The translations under genes and the position numbers were made by a program. Shown here one piece after another: positions 24,801 through 38,177 of a stretch of 64,000 nucleotides of DNA. Position 1 is the stretch's first letter, and every line of letters starts with the position of its first letter. Origin of the DNA: Lithospermum erythrorhizon (lineage: Eukaryota > Streptophyta > Magnoliopsida > Boraginales > Boraginaceae); contig JADFUC010000786.1 in assembly GCA_019722365.1 (NCBI GenBank), positions 16,168 to 80,167 of the forward strand, given 5' to 3'. The notes under the pieces are model-generated. The model was not told where the DNA came from, made no database searches, and saw nothing but the letters and a program-made list of their open reading frames with translations.

Positions 24801-26639
24801 TTCACGTCCTCCAAAATGAATATATCCATGTTGCATATTTATATTTTAAATTATAGATACCTACATGTTTCTTTTTTAGCTTTGTTCATAAATTCTCTCC
24901 AAATGAATATTTTCATTATTTAATTTTATATTTTTAAATTATAAAATAAATACCTCATATTAAGATCATGGGTCCGTCCTTATTTAGTGGTATATCAATG
25001 CGTGAAATTATGGAATAAAACCCGACACCTACTTGTTATCCAATAGTAAAATAACACATTTATTCCCTTATTATCCTTTGACGTTGATTGAAATCCAACC
25101 CGAAATTTCAATGGCATCGAGCCATGCCGAATGTGAGAGTCGAATCGTAGCTTGATCATTAAAAGCGTTATTTTTAGTACACATTCTTAATCAAAAATAG
25201 TATCCACATTCGGACTATAAGATAACATATACTCCGTATTATCTTCAGTTCCCACTTCTTTCTTGCTTTCTATCGGTTGGAAATGTACACTTATTTCTAA
25301 ATGTCTCAAAGTTTATATTATTTTTAATCTTAAAAAATAAATGTGGTTATATATATTATTATATGGTATATATAAGTATTTATGAATATATATTATTATA
25401 TGGTATATATATAAGTATTTTTTTCATACAACCACATATCATCACCACATACATCATCCAAACAGGAGCATTTCCTTATATTGCCGATCTTGACAATCCC
25501 ACCCCCACCGACAAAATAGACCTCTCACTTACCTTAATTCGTTTTGTTATTAAAAGTCTTGCTGAAAATTACAACTCCTGTTGCAATCTTGATTTTTTAT
25601 TCAATAAAGATTACTGGCGGCATGTCTGGATAAAAATATACGGAGTACTACTAAGTACTAACTTTCAAATCTCAGCTTGATTTTACTCAAAATTTCAACC
25701 TAATCATCCAAACAAGCTAAGTCACGCTAAAATTCAATCAAAAGGAGATATCTAGATGCGAATTGTCCACATAAACTACCCCTCTCCCGCCATTGGCTTT
25801 CATCTAAATTGAAGTACTATCATTTGTACTTCGGGTATGTGAGGTTCATATTGGATATTGGATATTTGACTTTAGTGAGTTCTTCAGCCATTAATGACTT
25901 ACATATACCAAAAGGGTTAAAACTAAGGTTCTTTTGCTATTTAATACTTGACTGCATGTATAATTTAAATTAGCGGATATTAATACCAACCAGATGAGTA
26001 TCTTCATAGTTTCATGTCGGCAGCTCATCTGAATTGTTTTAAGAAATCAGCTATTGTATGAAGAAATTTGGAAATGTCGTTATCAGCTTCTTTATCAGTT
26101 AGTATACGCAAAACGATAAACTTTACATATGTCATGTCATAAAAATAGATTGATGTTCCTCGATTATGATTTAAAAAATCAAATTAATCTAATTACATCT
26201 AAATCGTATTTTGTCGTTTAGTATTTTGTCGTTTAAAAAAATGTTTGTGAAAAAAAAATGAATTTACTAAAATACCTATTATTTGTTTTACAAAGTGTGT
26301 GGTCTCATACTATCTAAAATAACTATACTTTTTCTACTCTGTTTGATAAAAAAAAACACACAGATAGGAGTAATATCAATTGGAGTTCAAATTGTTCATA
26401 CATGTACATAGATTAAGTAGTTTTATTTGGTAGATTTTTTATTTGTAACAAATAGTGTAGTTTATTATTAATAACCAGGAAATAGTTGATTTTAGCTCAT
26501 ATTTATTATTGGATTTGAAACAATGCAATGGTCGCTGGCGAGGTCTATCGCTTAACTACCATAATTACCAAGAAGTCCAAATTATATAATGCATCTCAAC
26601 TACCTGTCAAAACAAGCTAAGACAACTACTAATCATATG
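24801..26639. other. Spacer with microsatellite-like duplications
   Basis: A tatatattattatatggtat unit is duplicated at about 25343-25372 and 25385-25412. A gtattttgtcgttta unit is duplicated at 26206-26235. No gene could be supported. Confidence 0.5.
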
Positions 26640-29600
26640 TACATCTTGATATATATAGTTTTGAATGGGTATGACCCAATTTACTTGGGTTCTAAATGGA
26701 TAAAGGCTTTTTCGTGAAGTTGGGATAGATAAGATGCGTAGTGGCGTAATCATGGAGAGTTCGTACATGACACTCCGCTTGTAATAACTACGCATATTCT
26801 TCGTATTTAGTGCAACAACTTGAATTGAAATCCTTTATTTCTTCAAATGCATCTATTATATTTTGTACGCTTCACTAAATCTGAATCTGGCTTGATAAAT
26901 CGAGTGTTTATGTATAATTAAGGAGAGAGGTCATGTAATAAGCCTAAGAGAGTCTCTTTATAAGAGCAAATCATTAATAAGCTAGGTTTACCTTGTGCGA
27001 GGACTTCATGAAATTATCTTGAAAAAGACTCTGATATGTATTTGACATCTTAACCCATAAAAGCATAATTGAAAGTGCATTTCGTACCACGGGCCAGCAG
27101 GCGATCATTAAGTTGGTCAAATAAAAGCCCAATAGTGCTAGTAAAATTTGACTAAAGCGAGGAAAAAGCTTTTATGATATCTTGAGAGCTAATCAAGCGG
27201 TAAAACGCATGAATGTCGACTCTATGGCAACCAGTCAAATCATTTTGACAGGAAAGGACATACGTGTGACTTAAATCAAAGCATAACAAAATGACGGACA
27301 ATAAAGATATTGCAAGAAAATAAGCAATATCGTAAATGAGTCATAAGCTAAAACTGATTGTAGCATAAACATTAAAGTACAAAGCTTTAGAAACTTTTAG
27401 AGACTCTGTGAAAGTTGGGGCATTTCAGGCATCGGCGGGTTCGAGAGGGCGGTGTCTCTTAAATGCGGAGTAAGAGGAGCGGAGAGAGTTCGAACAATAA
27501 TCATATCCTTGGATGAACTCTTCATATTACACGATGGTAGAATTGACATGCTTTGTAGGTCTTGGTATTAAACCCGACGAAGCGATAGCCTCGCTACCTG
27601 TTTCCGTCGGAACTTCCTCGAGATCGTTGATACTCGTATGGCCCTGCGATCCGCCCGGAAGAGCCTCTGCAACCTTAGACGTTGTAGCCTCCTTTCCCTC
27701 TATTCATAATTAAGTGGAGAAGTTGAACCCGCGTCAGCTTGTTTTGAAGGCTAAAGTTCTCACCCTCAATCAGTGAGCCGGGCATGAAGGAGATGTAGCG
27801 ATGCTAAAGGCTTGATAAAATCTTCCCTGCTTCCCTACGAAGTAGCTAGGGCAACATTGGATTTTAGCCTCTCGTTTCTCCTCTAGAGCTCTTTATTTTT
27901 AGGCCCGAAGGCTATTTCTTTCGTAAGCCCCAGCATGGAATCTGTCGTTGAGCCGGTCCAGCCTGAGGCTTCGCGTGGCTTGTATTCAAAGCCCTCTGAG
28001 CGGGGTTGTGACCAAGAGAGAGATTGCATACGCATGTAAATAAGGATGGCGGAGGGATTCGAAGTACCTTGATTAAATTGAGCCACGGCCACGTAATCTC
28101 ACAAGGGTCGCCGGATCGGCGTCGCATATCCACCGATCGCTCAGCCCGATAGGGGCGTGAAAGCGCGGAAAGTATCTGCTTCTTCCATAGCGTTGATTCC
28201 TCATTAATGTCTGAGAAACCCCACATAAAGGCGGTTCAGAAAATTTGTTAAATACTCGTGGTCACTTGGGCGCCGAATCCAGCCAGGCGTCTCGGTAGGC
28301 TGTGCAGAAGTGGAGGGTGGAGGCCGGAGTCTCACAAGGGACCTCACGCTTCTTAGATGATGAAGCCGGAGGATCACCGGTCGAGTCGAGAATTTCAAAC
28401 TTTGGCCTCTTGTGGGCTACTTATGGACTTTAGTAGCTTTGAGAGCAGAGGAGGCGAGTCTCGCAACCGGCACTTTCACGATGCCGATGAAGAGGGGGAG
28501 GGTAGCAGCGTAGGTGAGGCGGTGGTGTTGGGGTGTGGATACCTTACTTGGTGAAACCCGTCTAAAGAGATTTGCGGTTGCCGGTCATGGTAGAAAGAAT
28601 TAGAGCGCACGGCTCAAATGCGTGCAGGCCGGCACGCCGATTACCTAAATGCAAAGAAAAGTTAGGTCGGAGGACGAAATTCAATACATAACACACTATT
28701 AAAGGTTATACCCCGTTCAATAGGAAGCCTTGACGGGTTGGTCGAACTCCTTGGAGCGGATCAAACCCTTGAGATCGAACACGCTTCCTCGCGGAGACAG
28801 CATAATGAAGAGGTCGATCAAAACCAGCATGAGGTGGCGATCTGGGCCTTGATTAGAGCGGTTTAGGAATGCTTTGCTTCCGTCGAAGAGGTCCATGACA
28901 CCATTTGGAATGCCATCTGGTTTCGAAGACTTTCTCGACTTTGGGATCCGTAAAAATATTATAGCCGCGGGCGGATGGGAATGAAGTAAGTGGCCCAGAG
29001 TGGGAGGTGGTGTGCAAATTGAAAAATAGATCAAGTGTGGGGGTTATATCAACCATCCTACAAGCCACTATGAAGATGTGTCGATAGCCATCAGCGTGAT
29101 GGTTGCCAGGGCCTTGATAACCGCTATCAATGACTCGCCTGCGAAGGGGCAAAAAGGAAGCCGGGCCCCATAAAATAGTGGCTATATAGCATGGCGTTCC
29201 GTCCGAGTACAGGAATGCCGTTCCGTAATGGATAGACGAGAACCGAGCTTTATCCTCTTCTAAAGGGAAGCGTTTCTATTTGGGGAATAGAAAAGAAATC
29301 TTGCCCTAAAATTCTCAGTATTCGTTTGAGAACTCGACGGTAAAGAATTGCGATAATTGTGAAGTGTCGGCCGACTTACCCACAGTGGCACCGGATGGCG
29401 GGGTCGGCGGTTGTGAGGGGGCTGGGGCGATGATGATCTCCCAATGGTAAGGATGATGAATCATCGTAGGATCGATGGAAGTCATCTCGGCGTCTATTTG
29501 ATCGGCTGCGATAATGCCTTCGTTCAACCGACTACGCCCGCGTCGAAAGTATGTCACGGGAAATCGCGAGATTAGCGAGGGGATCATGATCTTGGGAGAT

Positions 29601-31150
29601 ATGTAAATCACCAATGGTAAACTACGCTGATGGGCGTATAATCATAAAAGGCGAGGTTTGGGATCGAATTCTGGTTATAGGTGATCGGGTCTTGAGGAGC
29701 AAGCTACTGGTGAGCCGGATGTAGAAGTTTCTTGGTTAAAACCGCCCAGTTATATACGGAAACCACGTAAAATAGCGAGGTTAACAAAAGAGCATTGGAG
29801 TTACAATGAATCATAAAGCAAAATCTGAGACATTTTGGATAAAATCAAAGGCTCCCAAGGGCATTCAAGCCAAAGGGGACATTATTTGTTCATCTTGATA
29901 AACCTTCTTGAAATCGATACCTCGAAACTCTATTTCGATTAGATCTTAAAAGCGATTTCGAATTCAAATTTGACCGTTTAGTAACGGACATTCAACATTT
30001 TAATGCGGAACTAAATGAGAATATAAGGGACATGACAATTTATCTTATTCAAGAGAATATAGAGGGGTATACGGAAATTAGAAATTTGATAAACCCTAGA
30101 GAACAACCGGAGAAAACAACCTCGGTCCGATCCTACCGAGTTAATTCTGACCGCTCTCTCGCCAAATGACTACTCACGCTTAGAAACCTAAATCAGAGGA
30201 AAACTCTTGGATACATTCATGCATGGATTTAATCCCTAGGGGATATGGATAGGGAAAGATATACGAGTTACCTGAAATTAAAGATGTATGGGACGTCCGA
30301 GGAGGAAAAATTGTGAAAGTAAAATGGGAACATTACAGAAGTTGCGGAAAGGGGTTGAGGCGAAGATGAGCGATTCTGTGAGAGGAAGGTGAAAAGAAAG
30401 TACAATTGTGACAGAAAAAGTACCTTTTATAGGGCTTATAACGCAGTGGGTCGGATCACGATCTTCGAGTATGGACACGTGTATATGGAAAGTGCAGTAT
30501 CCCAGCAGCGATGGAATAAATTTGTTGAATGAACCGCGGCTTGGCGGGCTGCTTTTTTTGCCTAAAGCGCGTACTTATCAAACAAGTAGTTTTCATCTGT
30601 GGTACTTATTTGAGAACTTACATCCAATAAGTGGTTTAAATTATAAGTGATTTAACTTGCTTTGCCTCTCATACAGATAACCAACACTTCTTCATCGGAG
30701 GCGATGATATGTATAGTTTTGAATGAGTATGACGATTCTTGAGAACACAATGGATAAAGAGCAATGAGATTAGGGTGGATAAGATCATGACAAGTGACAC
30801 CATCGCAGAGGTGAATGCCAATGAATATAATCATCATCATTTGAAATGCAAGCTCTTTTTGAATTCAAAATTACTATTTGCTAGTACATCTTTTATATTC
30901 TGTACCTTCACTAAAATACAAGATACTAGCTTGATCGTCGGAGCGTTTGTGATGGATTAGCGCGGTAAATGCTTTTCGGAGTCGATGGCGGTCGGGTTCG
31001 GGACCCTTGAATATTGACGGAACCGGATCTTTCGGCCATGGAGTCGAGCAAAAATAGAAGCGGTCATTACTGTCTCTTTGCCCGAAGAGAGCATGCTCTG
31101 AAGATTGACAAAGTCGCAAAAGATTCCAATAGCGATCAATAATCATGTAA
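26640..31150 (-). mobile_element. Decayed Gypsy-type retrotransposon block
   Basis: A GC-richer interior (27.4-30.5 kb) lies between two diverged direct repeats of about 260 bp, 26640-26905 and 30706-30945. Both contain tatagttttgaatg(a/g)gtatgac, atggataaag, and an attttgtacgcttcactaaa-like 3' part. They are probably LTR remnants. The interior holds, on the minus strand, a Gypsy-type gag-like domain at 28717-29152. No reverse transcriptase was seen, so the element is truncated or a non-autonomous derivative. Confidence 0.5.
28717..29152 (-). pseudogene. Putative Gypsy-type transposon gag-like domain, frameshifted
   Basis: Minus-strand translation reads I-V-A-C-R-M-V-D-I-T-P-T-L-D-L-F-F, then H-S-G-P-L-T-S-F, then D-P-K-V-E-K and R-W-H-S-K-W. 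After a frame change near 28900 it continues V-M-D-L-F-D-G-S-K-A-F-L-N-R. This pattern (a hydrophobic helix ending L-F-F, a G/P turn, a short strand, then a W-x-x-x-W motif) is that of the 'putative gypsy type transposon' domain common in plant proteomes. The frame is broken at least once. Confidence 0.55.
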
Positions 31151-31159
31151 TAAAGTCCG

Positions 31160-33012
31160 TTGGATCATTGCTTAATCTATCATTATTAGCGGATTGCAAT
31201 TATCACATCTACTTCGTCTTTGCATAATTGCATGGTAGTTCACCTTTGTGGAATAACAAATATAAGGGTATAAATGTAACCGTGCGTATAATCTATATCT
31301 TTGATGATTGACCTAACTTTTCAGTGTTTTTCCCCTTGGTTTAATTATTTATATTGAGACATTAATAATTGAGGAACACACCCAAGACAAGAAACATTGA
31401 GCCATTAATGTAGTTTTGGCCTTGACATATCCAAATCTAAGAATTATTTGACATCTTATCATACATGAGGTAATTCAGCCTAACCTCTACTTTATGATTG
31501 GTATCTCAAATCAAGTAGTGTTTGTTTAAATGATTGATTTCTTAAAACAGTCCAATTTCTATTATTATTTTTACATATGATATAATTAATTGAATCCTAA
31601 AATAATACTATGATTCAATTATTGCTTATTACATTATATAACTTTAGCATGTGTTTTTCCCATATCATGCTGAGTATAGGTAGGATTTCTATATACAGAA
31701 TTCCATCATCATCATCATTATATATTATTCACAAAAGAAAGTTATAATTAGAAAATTTTCTAACACACTAACATATTCTATAGTCAAACTAAAATATATG
31801 AATATCTGGAATTGGATGGTGACATTCAAACAAATCCGCAAAAGAACTTATATATATTCCCTTGGAATAAAACAATTAATCCACCTTCAATCTGAAAATA
31901 TAAGCAAAGGTCATGCAAGGGCCCCTATAAAACTCATCACCCATTTTAGGTGATGACATCCACCTACCTAGCTATTCTAATTATGCTTTGAACAAGTGCA
32001 GTGTTGCTTTTAATTGACTAATCTCCTCCACCTTTATCTTTTAGTGTTGATTAAACTTTCCCATTATCTTATCTTAAAAATATAATTCAATATTGAATTT
32101 TGACGATTACAATATATATTCAATATATATATATATATATATATTAGTTCAACTAAAACTATCTTTTCACTCCCAATTGTAAATATTATCCCCAATTTAG
32201 CTTTTTTTTAAAAATTTAGAATAATTAATTAATAAAGTAAATTTGCCTCCAAAAATGCAAGCAAAAGTCGGTCAAGATATGAGAAATGCAAAAATGTGAA
32301 GTTGTCTGAAATGTATGAAAGCCGTCGCGAGAGGTCATAACCCCACTGGGATCACAATTGATGAGTTAATCGCGGGATGTCTTTCAGTAATCAGAAGGCT
32401 GAGGCTTTCTTAGCGAAACCGTCTGAGTTCGGCTCGCATGAAAGGTCGAGCGCGTCACTAAATGAAGGATTGAGTGTTACAGGTATTTAACATTCAGGAT
32501 TCTTTGTCGGTTGAGTTATGTCAGAGACGATAGCCGAAAGTCTTAATCTTCATGGGTTGAAGGGAATATATAAAATTAAGAATGTAAAATTTATCATTTT
32601 ATCATTTGAAAATCGAAATTAGACGATCGATTTAAGTAATGGGAGGTATTATATACGGAGTAGTATTATGGATTGGCTTTAATCAACTCCACTATTAATT
32701 TACAATATTTATATATAATTGTGCTCATTTTTTTGCCTCTCTTAACTGTATGCACCCTGTCTCACACAGACCAATACTAACAACTTTTCTCCTGTCTTCA
32801 TAATTGTGTAGAATGTACCTTAATGCGACTTCCATTTTAAGCCCACTCTAAACTTTTCATTACATAATAATCTCAACAGACAAAAATCTGATACGAAGGT
32901 TGCAAAAATATTTTCTTGCCTATTTATTTGTCCTTTACAAGATTTTGGTCTCTAACCTTTTTGGTATTTTGCAAGAGATTTCACTGTTCAGCTAAAAATA
33001 TTATTCTGTTTA
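31160..33012. other. NEK upstream region
   Basis: Mostly AT-rich promoter or intergenic DNA. A GC-richer block at about 32320-32545 is unlike its surroundings and may be a small insertion of unknown type. The first exon and TATA box of the NEK gene probably lie in this stretch, but I cannot place them. Confidence 0.4.
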
Positions 33013-33695
33013 TACAGCTGGAGTGACTGGTGAGATTACCAAATTTGCTATATTTGTATAAAAATTTAATTTTTAGCGTAAAGAATGAATATTTGAATTG
33101 GATTAGACTGAAAAAGTTTGATATATTTGTATAAATATTCAATTTTTAGCTTAAAGAATAAATATTAGTAAAAATTGAATATTTGAGTTGGATTAGTATA
33201 AATATTCAATTTTTAGCTTAAAGAATGAATATTTGAGTTGGATTAGACTGACCAAGTTTGATATATTTGTATAAATACTCAATTGTTAGCTTTAAGAATG
33301 CATATTTGAGTTAGATTAGACTGACCAAGTTTGCTATATTTGTATAGAGATTAAATTTTTATCTTAAATATTGAAGATTTGAGTTGTATTACACTTACCA
33401 ACTTTGCTATATTTGTATAAAGATTGAATTTTTAGCTTAACAAAAAAAAATTGAGTGGTATTAGAGTAACCAAGGTTGCTATATTTGTATAAATATTCGA
33501 TTTTTAGCTTAAAGAATGAATATTTGAGTTAGATTAGACTGACCAAGATCGCTATATTTGTATAAAGATTCAATTTTCAGCTTAAGGAATGAATATTTGA
33601 GTTGCATTAGAGTGACCCAAGTTTGCTATATTTGTATAAAGATTGAATTTTTAGCTTAAATATTGAATCTTCGAGTTGTTTGAGACTGACCCATG
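33013..33695 (+). repeat. Tandem array of about 73 bp units before the NEK start codon
   Basis: Eight to nine diverged units share the consensus order tgaccaagtttgctatattt, gtataaagattgaattttta, gcttaaagaatgaatatttg, agttggattaga. Most units are 72-74 bp; one is shortened and one expanded. The array stops about 30 bp before the NEK ATG at 33723. Because a good 3' splice site (gttttgaag|gaaaaa) follows the last unit, the array probably lies in a leader intron. Each unit carries a ctgac-like branch-point word and a ttttag-like acceptor word. Confidence 0.8.
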
Positions 33696-33722
33696 TTTTG
33701 ATTTGTGGTTTTGAAGGAAAAA

Positions 33723-36700
33723 ATGGAAGCTGAGAATGTTGATGTTGAGTCAAAGTTGGATGGCTATGAAGTTATTGAGCAGATCGGAAGGGGTGCTTTT
33801 GGTGCAGCATTTCTTGTTCTTCACAAAGATGAGCAAAAGAAGTAGGCAATTTAACTTTAATATGTTTTATTATTGAGCTTTTGTTGTTTATCTTTTTATC
33901 TTTTTGTGTTTATATGAGCTAATTTGTGTAGGTGTTTATATGAGCTAATTTGTTATGAAATAAGAAGTTATTGACACCTTTATTTATCAATTTGAGAATT
34001 AACAATAAGGGTGTCTTTAATAATTTATTAAACAAATTCTTTTGCAATAAGATGTTTTATGGGAATTGTTTGGTGATTTAGTTGGCCTAGGTTTTTGTTA
34101 ATGTAATTAATTACAACTTACAAGGACTTGGTAAAGAGAGAAATCTAGTTGTAGGCACAGAAGTTGTAGAGAGTTGTACCTAATAGATGCTCTCTATTAA
34201 TTATTTAATCCATATTGTCATTGGACTTAGTTTTTTATGATTTTTGTTCATCGTGGATCCATGTAACATTGTTGACTAAGATGGAAGAAACTAAAATGGA
34301 AAATGTTTTAAATATTTCATGATGCTCACTGGAGTAAATATTGCTGTTATTTAAAGTGAAATTCACCAGATGTTTTCCTGTGAACATGGTTAGTCAAGTG
34401 GATAGAGTTGTTTTCAGAGAATTTAAATTGATTTTTTCATGTCAATTATTATATATATACTTATTGAGGTAGGAATATAGAAATATTGGAATTGCAAATT
34501 AATTATCCTTTTCTGGACTCTATTAGGTATGTTCTGAAGAAGATTCCTGTGGCTAAACAGAGTGAAAAATTCAAGCGTACAGCTCACCAGGAGGTTTTAT
34601 CAAATATTCTTATCTAAACTTTTGGTTGAAAAATTGATCCTTGAACATTGAACGAGTTCACCTAAATTGATATAATTATAAGTCCACATGACTAAGTTTA
34701 GTAGGTCCAGATGTAACCCAGTGTCTTATTTGGTAAGACAGTAATCAAGTATCAAATGCCAGGGTCACGGAGTGGGGAGGAAAGTAAAGGATGTGGATTT
34801 AGATAAAAGGCTGTAACTATACCTATCATTGTGATGGATAATATTAAGATATTAAATTACAAGTAGTAGCCTTTTGTAATTTCTTCATCCTAATAGCTTT
34901 GCCGGGGACCTATACTAAATGCTAGAGAATAAAGAAACTTGTTATGATTTGCAGGTTATAACATATTTTCGCTTAGATGTAGAACCTTTCATTAATAAAT
35001 TACTTCGTATGTCCTAACTGGCCTACCATTATGAGAAAGATAGTTCTTTATCAACAAAACTTGTTCCATCAGCTGATTATGTAAACTTTTTGTCAGATGA
35101 GCTTGATTGCCAAACTAAATCATCCCTACATTGTGGAGTTCAAAGATGCTTGGGTGGACAAGGTACTGATTTGATATTTCATATTATGTAGGTTGATATT
35201 CTGATGATTTATTATGGGAGCAAAACTAATGTGCTTTGTTTTTCAGGGTTCCTATATATGTATTGTCACCAGCTACTGTGAAGGGGGTGACATGTGAGTA
35301 ACAATTCCTTGCTCTAAACTAATACCAAGTGTACTTTTTTGTATACCACTATACCCCCATTCCTTTCCTCCCCTTCTTAGCATACCAATTCCTCTGATTA
35401 CAAACCTTGAAGGTTGGAGTTATCATTACTGTCACCACAAAACTACTTAACTTTGATGATTAAACTTGCATATGTATATTAGTTCCCCTTCTTACTCCCT
35501 TTTCTGTTCTCTTTTCTGGTGCTGACTAGGGGTGATCTACTAAGGAAGAGCAGAGGGGCGTTTTTCCCGGAGGAGGTAACCAGCTATAATTTTATATATA
35601 ACAAATCTATAAGGATTTTCCGATGCTTGCACCTTACATCTATTATTCATAATTTTGAACTGTAGAAAATATGCAAATGGTTGACTCAATTACTATTAGC
35701 TGTGGACTATTTGCATTCCCATCGTGTCCTTCACAGAGATCTCAAGGTATAACAACATTTACCATCTTTATAAGGCTGACAGAACACTTGTCACAGCTCA
35801 TTCTAATTTATCTTCTGCCTGAGTACAGCTGTCAAACATTTTCATCACGAAGGACAATGATATTCGCCTTGGTATGAACTTAGAGCAAATTTTCACCATG
35901 ATTGTCCCCTCTATTTTTTATTATATATCCTTCTTTTAACTTGGGCTTTACAGGTGACTTTGGATTGGCAAAGCTACTTGATGAGGAAGGCCTTGCTTCT
36001 TCGGTATGTCATTTCCCACTCCCATATAGAAACATTGAGTTCTATATGTACAGCCTTCATCTGATAACCAAAAAAGTCCTATTTGCGATCAGTAGTTTCA
36101 AGGATTGAGGAAAGCGTCCTATGCATTATTCTTGAAGCCTCTTGCCAATATTGGGTCTACTATCATATTTTTAGCTTGTAACTACCTCATTGGGTATTGT
36201 TGCTTTGGAGATCACTTAGTTCAGATCATTATCTATTTCATCTTCTTGTAAATGTTAGCTCCTCATTCTGATTTCTGAAATGTAGGTAGTTGGAACTCCA
36301 ACTTATATGTGCCCCGAGTTGCTTACTGATATACCTTATGGCTACAAGTCCGATATATGGTCTGTTGGTAAGTAATTTTCATATGCGTAGACTTCTTCCT
36401 TTTTCCTAGTTTATTTATTTATTATTGGAATCCAAATTTCATATCATTGCAGGCTGCTGCATGTTCGAGATTGCTGCACACCAACAGGCCTTTAGAGCAC
36501 CAGTAAGTTCGACACGAATAGCATTTAAAAATTTAGACTAAAAAGGTTTGCTTCTTTGAATATGAATTTGCTATTAACTAAAGAACTGTACTGAACAGGA
36601 CATGACCGGGCTTATCAACAAGATTAACCGTTGTTTGATTTCTCCACTCCCTATTGTCTACTCCTCCACCTTGTAAGTGTTACGCCTTGAAGTTTATCAT

Positions 36701-38177
36701 AATGGTCTTCTACTGTGCCAGAAATGAAAATAGTGGCTAATAAAGAATGTTAAATGTCTCAGGAAACAGATCATCAAGACCATGCTAAGAAAGAGCCCAG
36801 AGCATCGACCAACTGTAAGTAGAGTGGCTTGCCTTCACTTTTCTAACATAGCTTATAAGTTATAACCAACATTGCTGCAAGAAGAACTCGAATGTGGGAC
36901 TTTTTTTAATCATACAAGCTATCCTGAATAGTCTAAGGCAAATGATATAGCATTATAATGACTGCATTGCATATCATGATACATTGAAAACCTGTATCTT
37001 TATTAATCAGGCCGCAGAACTCCTACGGCATCCCCATTTGCAGCCATATCTGCTTCATTGTCAGAATGCTGCTCCTGTCTTCCTTCCGGTGTTATCTCCT
37101 AATAATACAAAAGAAAAAGGGCAGAAATCTTCTCCCAGAAGACACAGTTTTGGCAGAAGTAACAAAGAAATAGAGGAAAAACCAAAATATAGACCTTCTA
37201 GACCATTATTTGAAAAAAATGTTGATGTTCGCAGAAATTCTTCAGATTCAAATCAACATACTGTAGATGAACTTGAGACTAAGAGGGTAGATCCAACAAG
37301 TTATTCTGGAAAGATATCTCATGATAGTGAAGATTCGAAAAGCATGGATACAATTTGTTTGACCTCTATTAGCCATGGAGATGAGCATGAAAATTCTGAT
37401 TCCTCATCACAGAAGGGTAGCATCTATGCTCCAAGCTCTTCCACGATGCCATCTAATTCACAGCATGATGAACTTGAGAATTTTTCCAAATACATCCTTA
37501 AATTAGAGGAAGAGAAGGACGTTGACATTGCAAATGAGTTGGAAGCATTGTGCAGTCTACCACTTATGGGAGAAACAGAATTACGTGGGACAGCAGAAGT
37601 CCAGATCGAGGATTTAACTTCTGAAAGCCTTAACTGCAGTGGACATTCAGGATCTAGTGCCAGCATCAGTGAGAAAGTGGGGTGTGTAGATGAAGAAACC
37701 ATGTTAACAACCACAGATTCAGTTCAACATAATGCAGATTCAGAAAGCCCTCCTGTAATTGTGGAGAAAACCAGAGCCGCTGTTGATTTAGCCATTGAGG
37801 ACACACAGACTGCTACTAATAACCTCCATTCATCCGAAGATGAAGCTAAGACAAAAGCAGATGGATCTAATAACCTAGAGCTACCTAAGAAAGAAGAGGA
37901 TGAAGTTCCGAACCAGCCATCACATGATATCTCACTTATTAGTAGAACAAATGCCGCAAATGGTGATGAAAGCAAAGGTGATTGGAAAAATCCCACTCAA
38001 CAAAGAGCAGATGCTTTGGAATCTCTCCTTGAACTATGTGCACAACTACTCAAACATAGCAAGCTTGATGAATTAGCCGGTGTGCTGAAACCATTTGGGG
38101 AAGACACGGTATCATCCAGAGAGACAGCAATCTGGTTGGCGAAAAGCCTCATGAACGCCCAGAAACCAACCAAATAG
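33723..38177 (+). CDS. NEK6: NIMA-related protein kinase, plant NEK6/IBO1 type
   Basis: Thirteen exons: 33723-33841, 34527-34593, 35097-35162, 35247-35293, 35530-35575, 35666-35746, 35829-35871, 35954-36003, 36286-36367, 36453-36502, 36599-36672, 36763-36814, 37011-38177. All junctions are GT-AG and in frame, giving 647 residues. The kinase domain spans about residues 15-271: G-R-G-A-F-G loop (22-27), catalytic Lys (K44), H-R-D-L-K (138-142, D140), N145, D-F-G (158-160), G-T-P-T-Y-M-C-P-E (176-184). A long Ser/Glu-rich tail follows. The last 54 residues (A-L-E-S-L-L-E-L-C to the end) match the conserved C-terminus of Arabidopsis At3g44200, called NEK6/IBO1 in the literature and NEK5 in some databases. 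That kinase controls cortical microtubules, directional cell expansion and epidermal cell shape. The residue after H-R-D-L-K is Leu rather than the usual Cys. It looks functional. Confidence 0.93.

Noticed and set aside
25363..25680. 105-codon plus-strand frame
   Set aside because: It begins in a tatatatt repeat and shows no domain or conserved feature.
34690..34800. SINE-like words in NEK intron 2
   Set aside because: A ggtaagac-type A-box was suspected, but no B-box, tail or target duplication could be shown.
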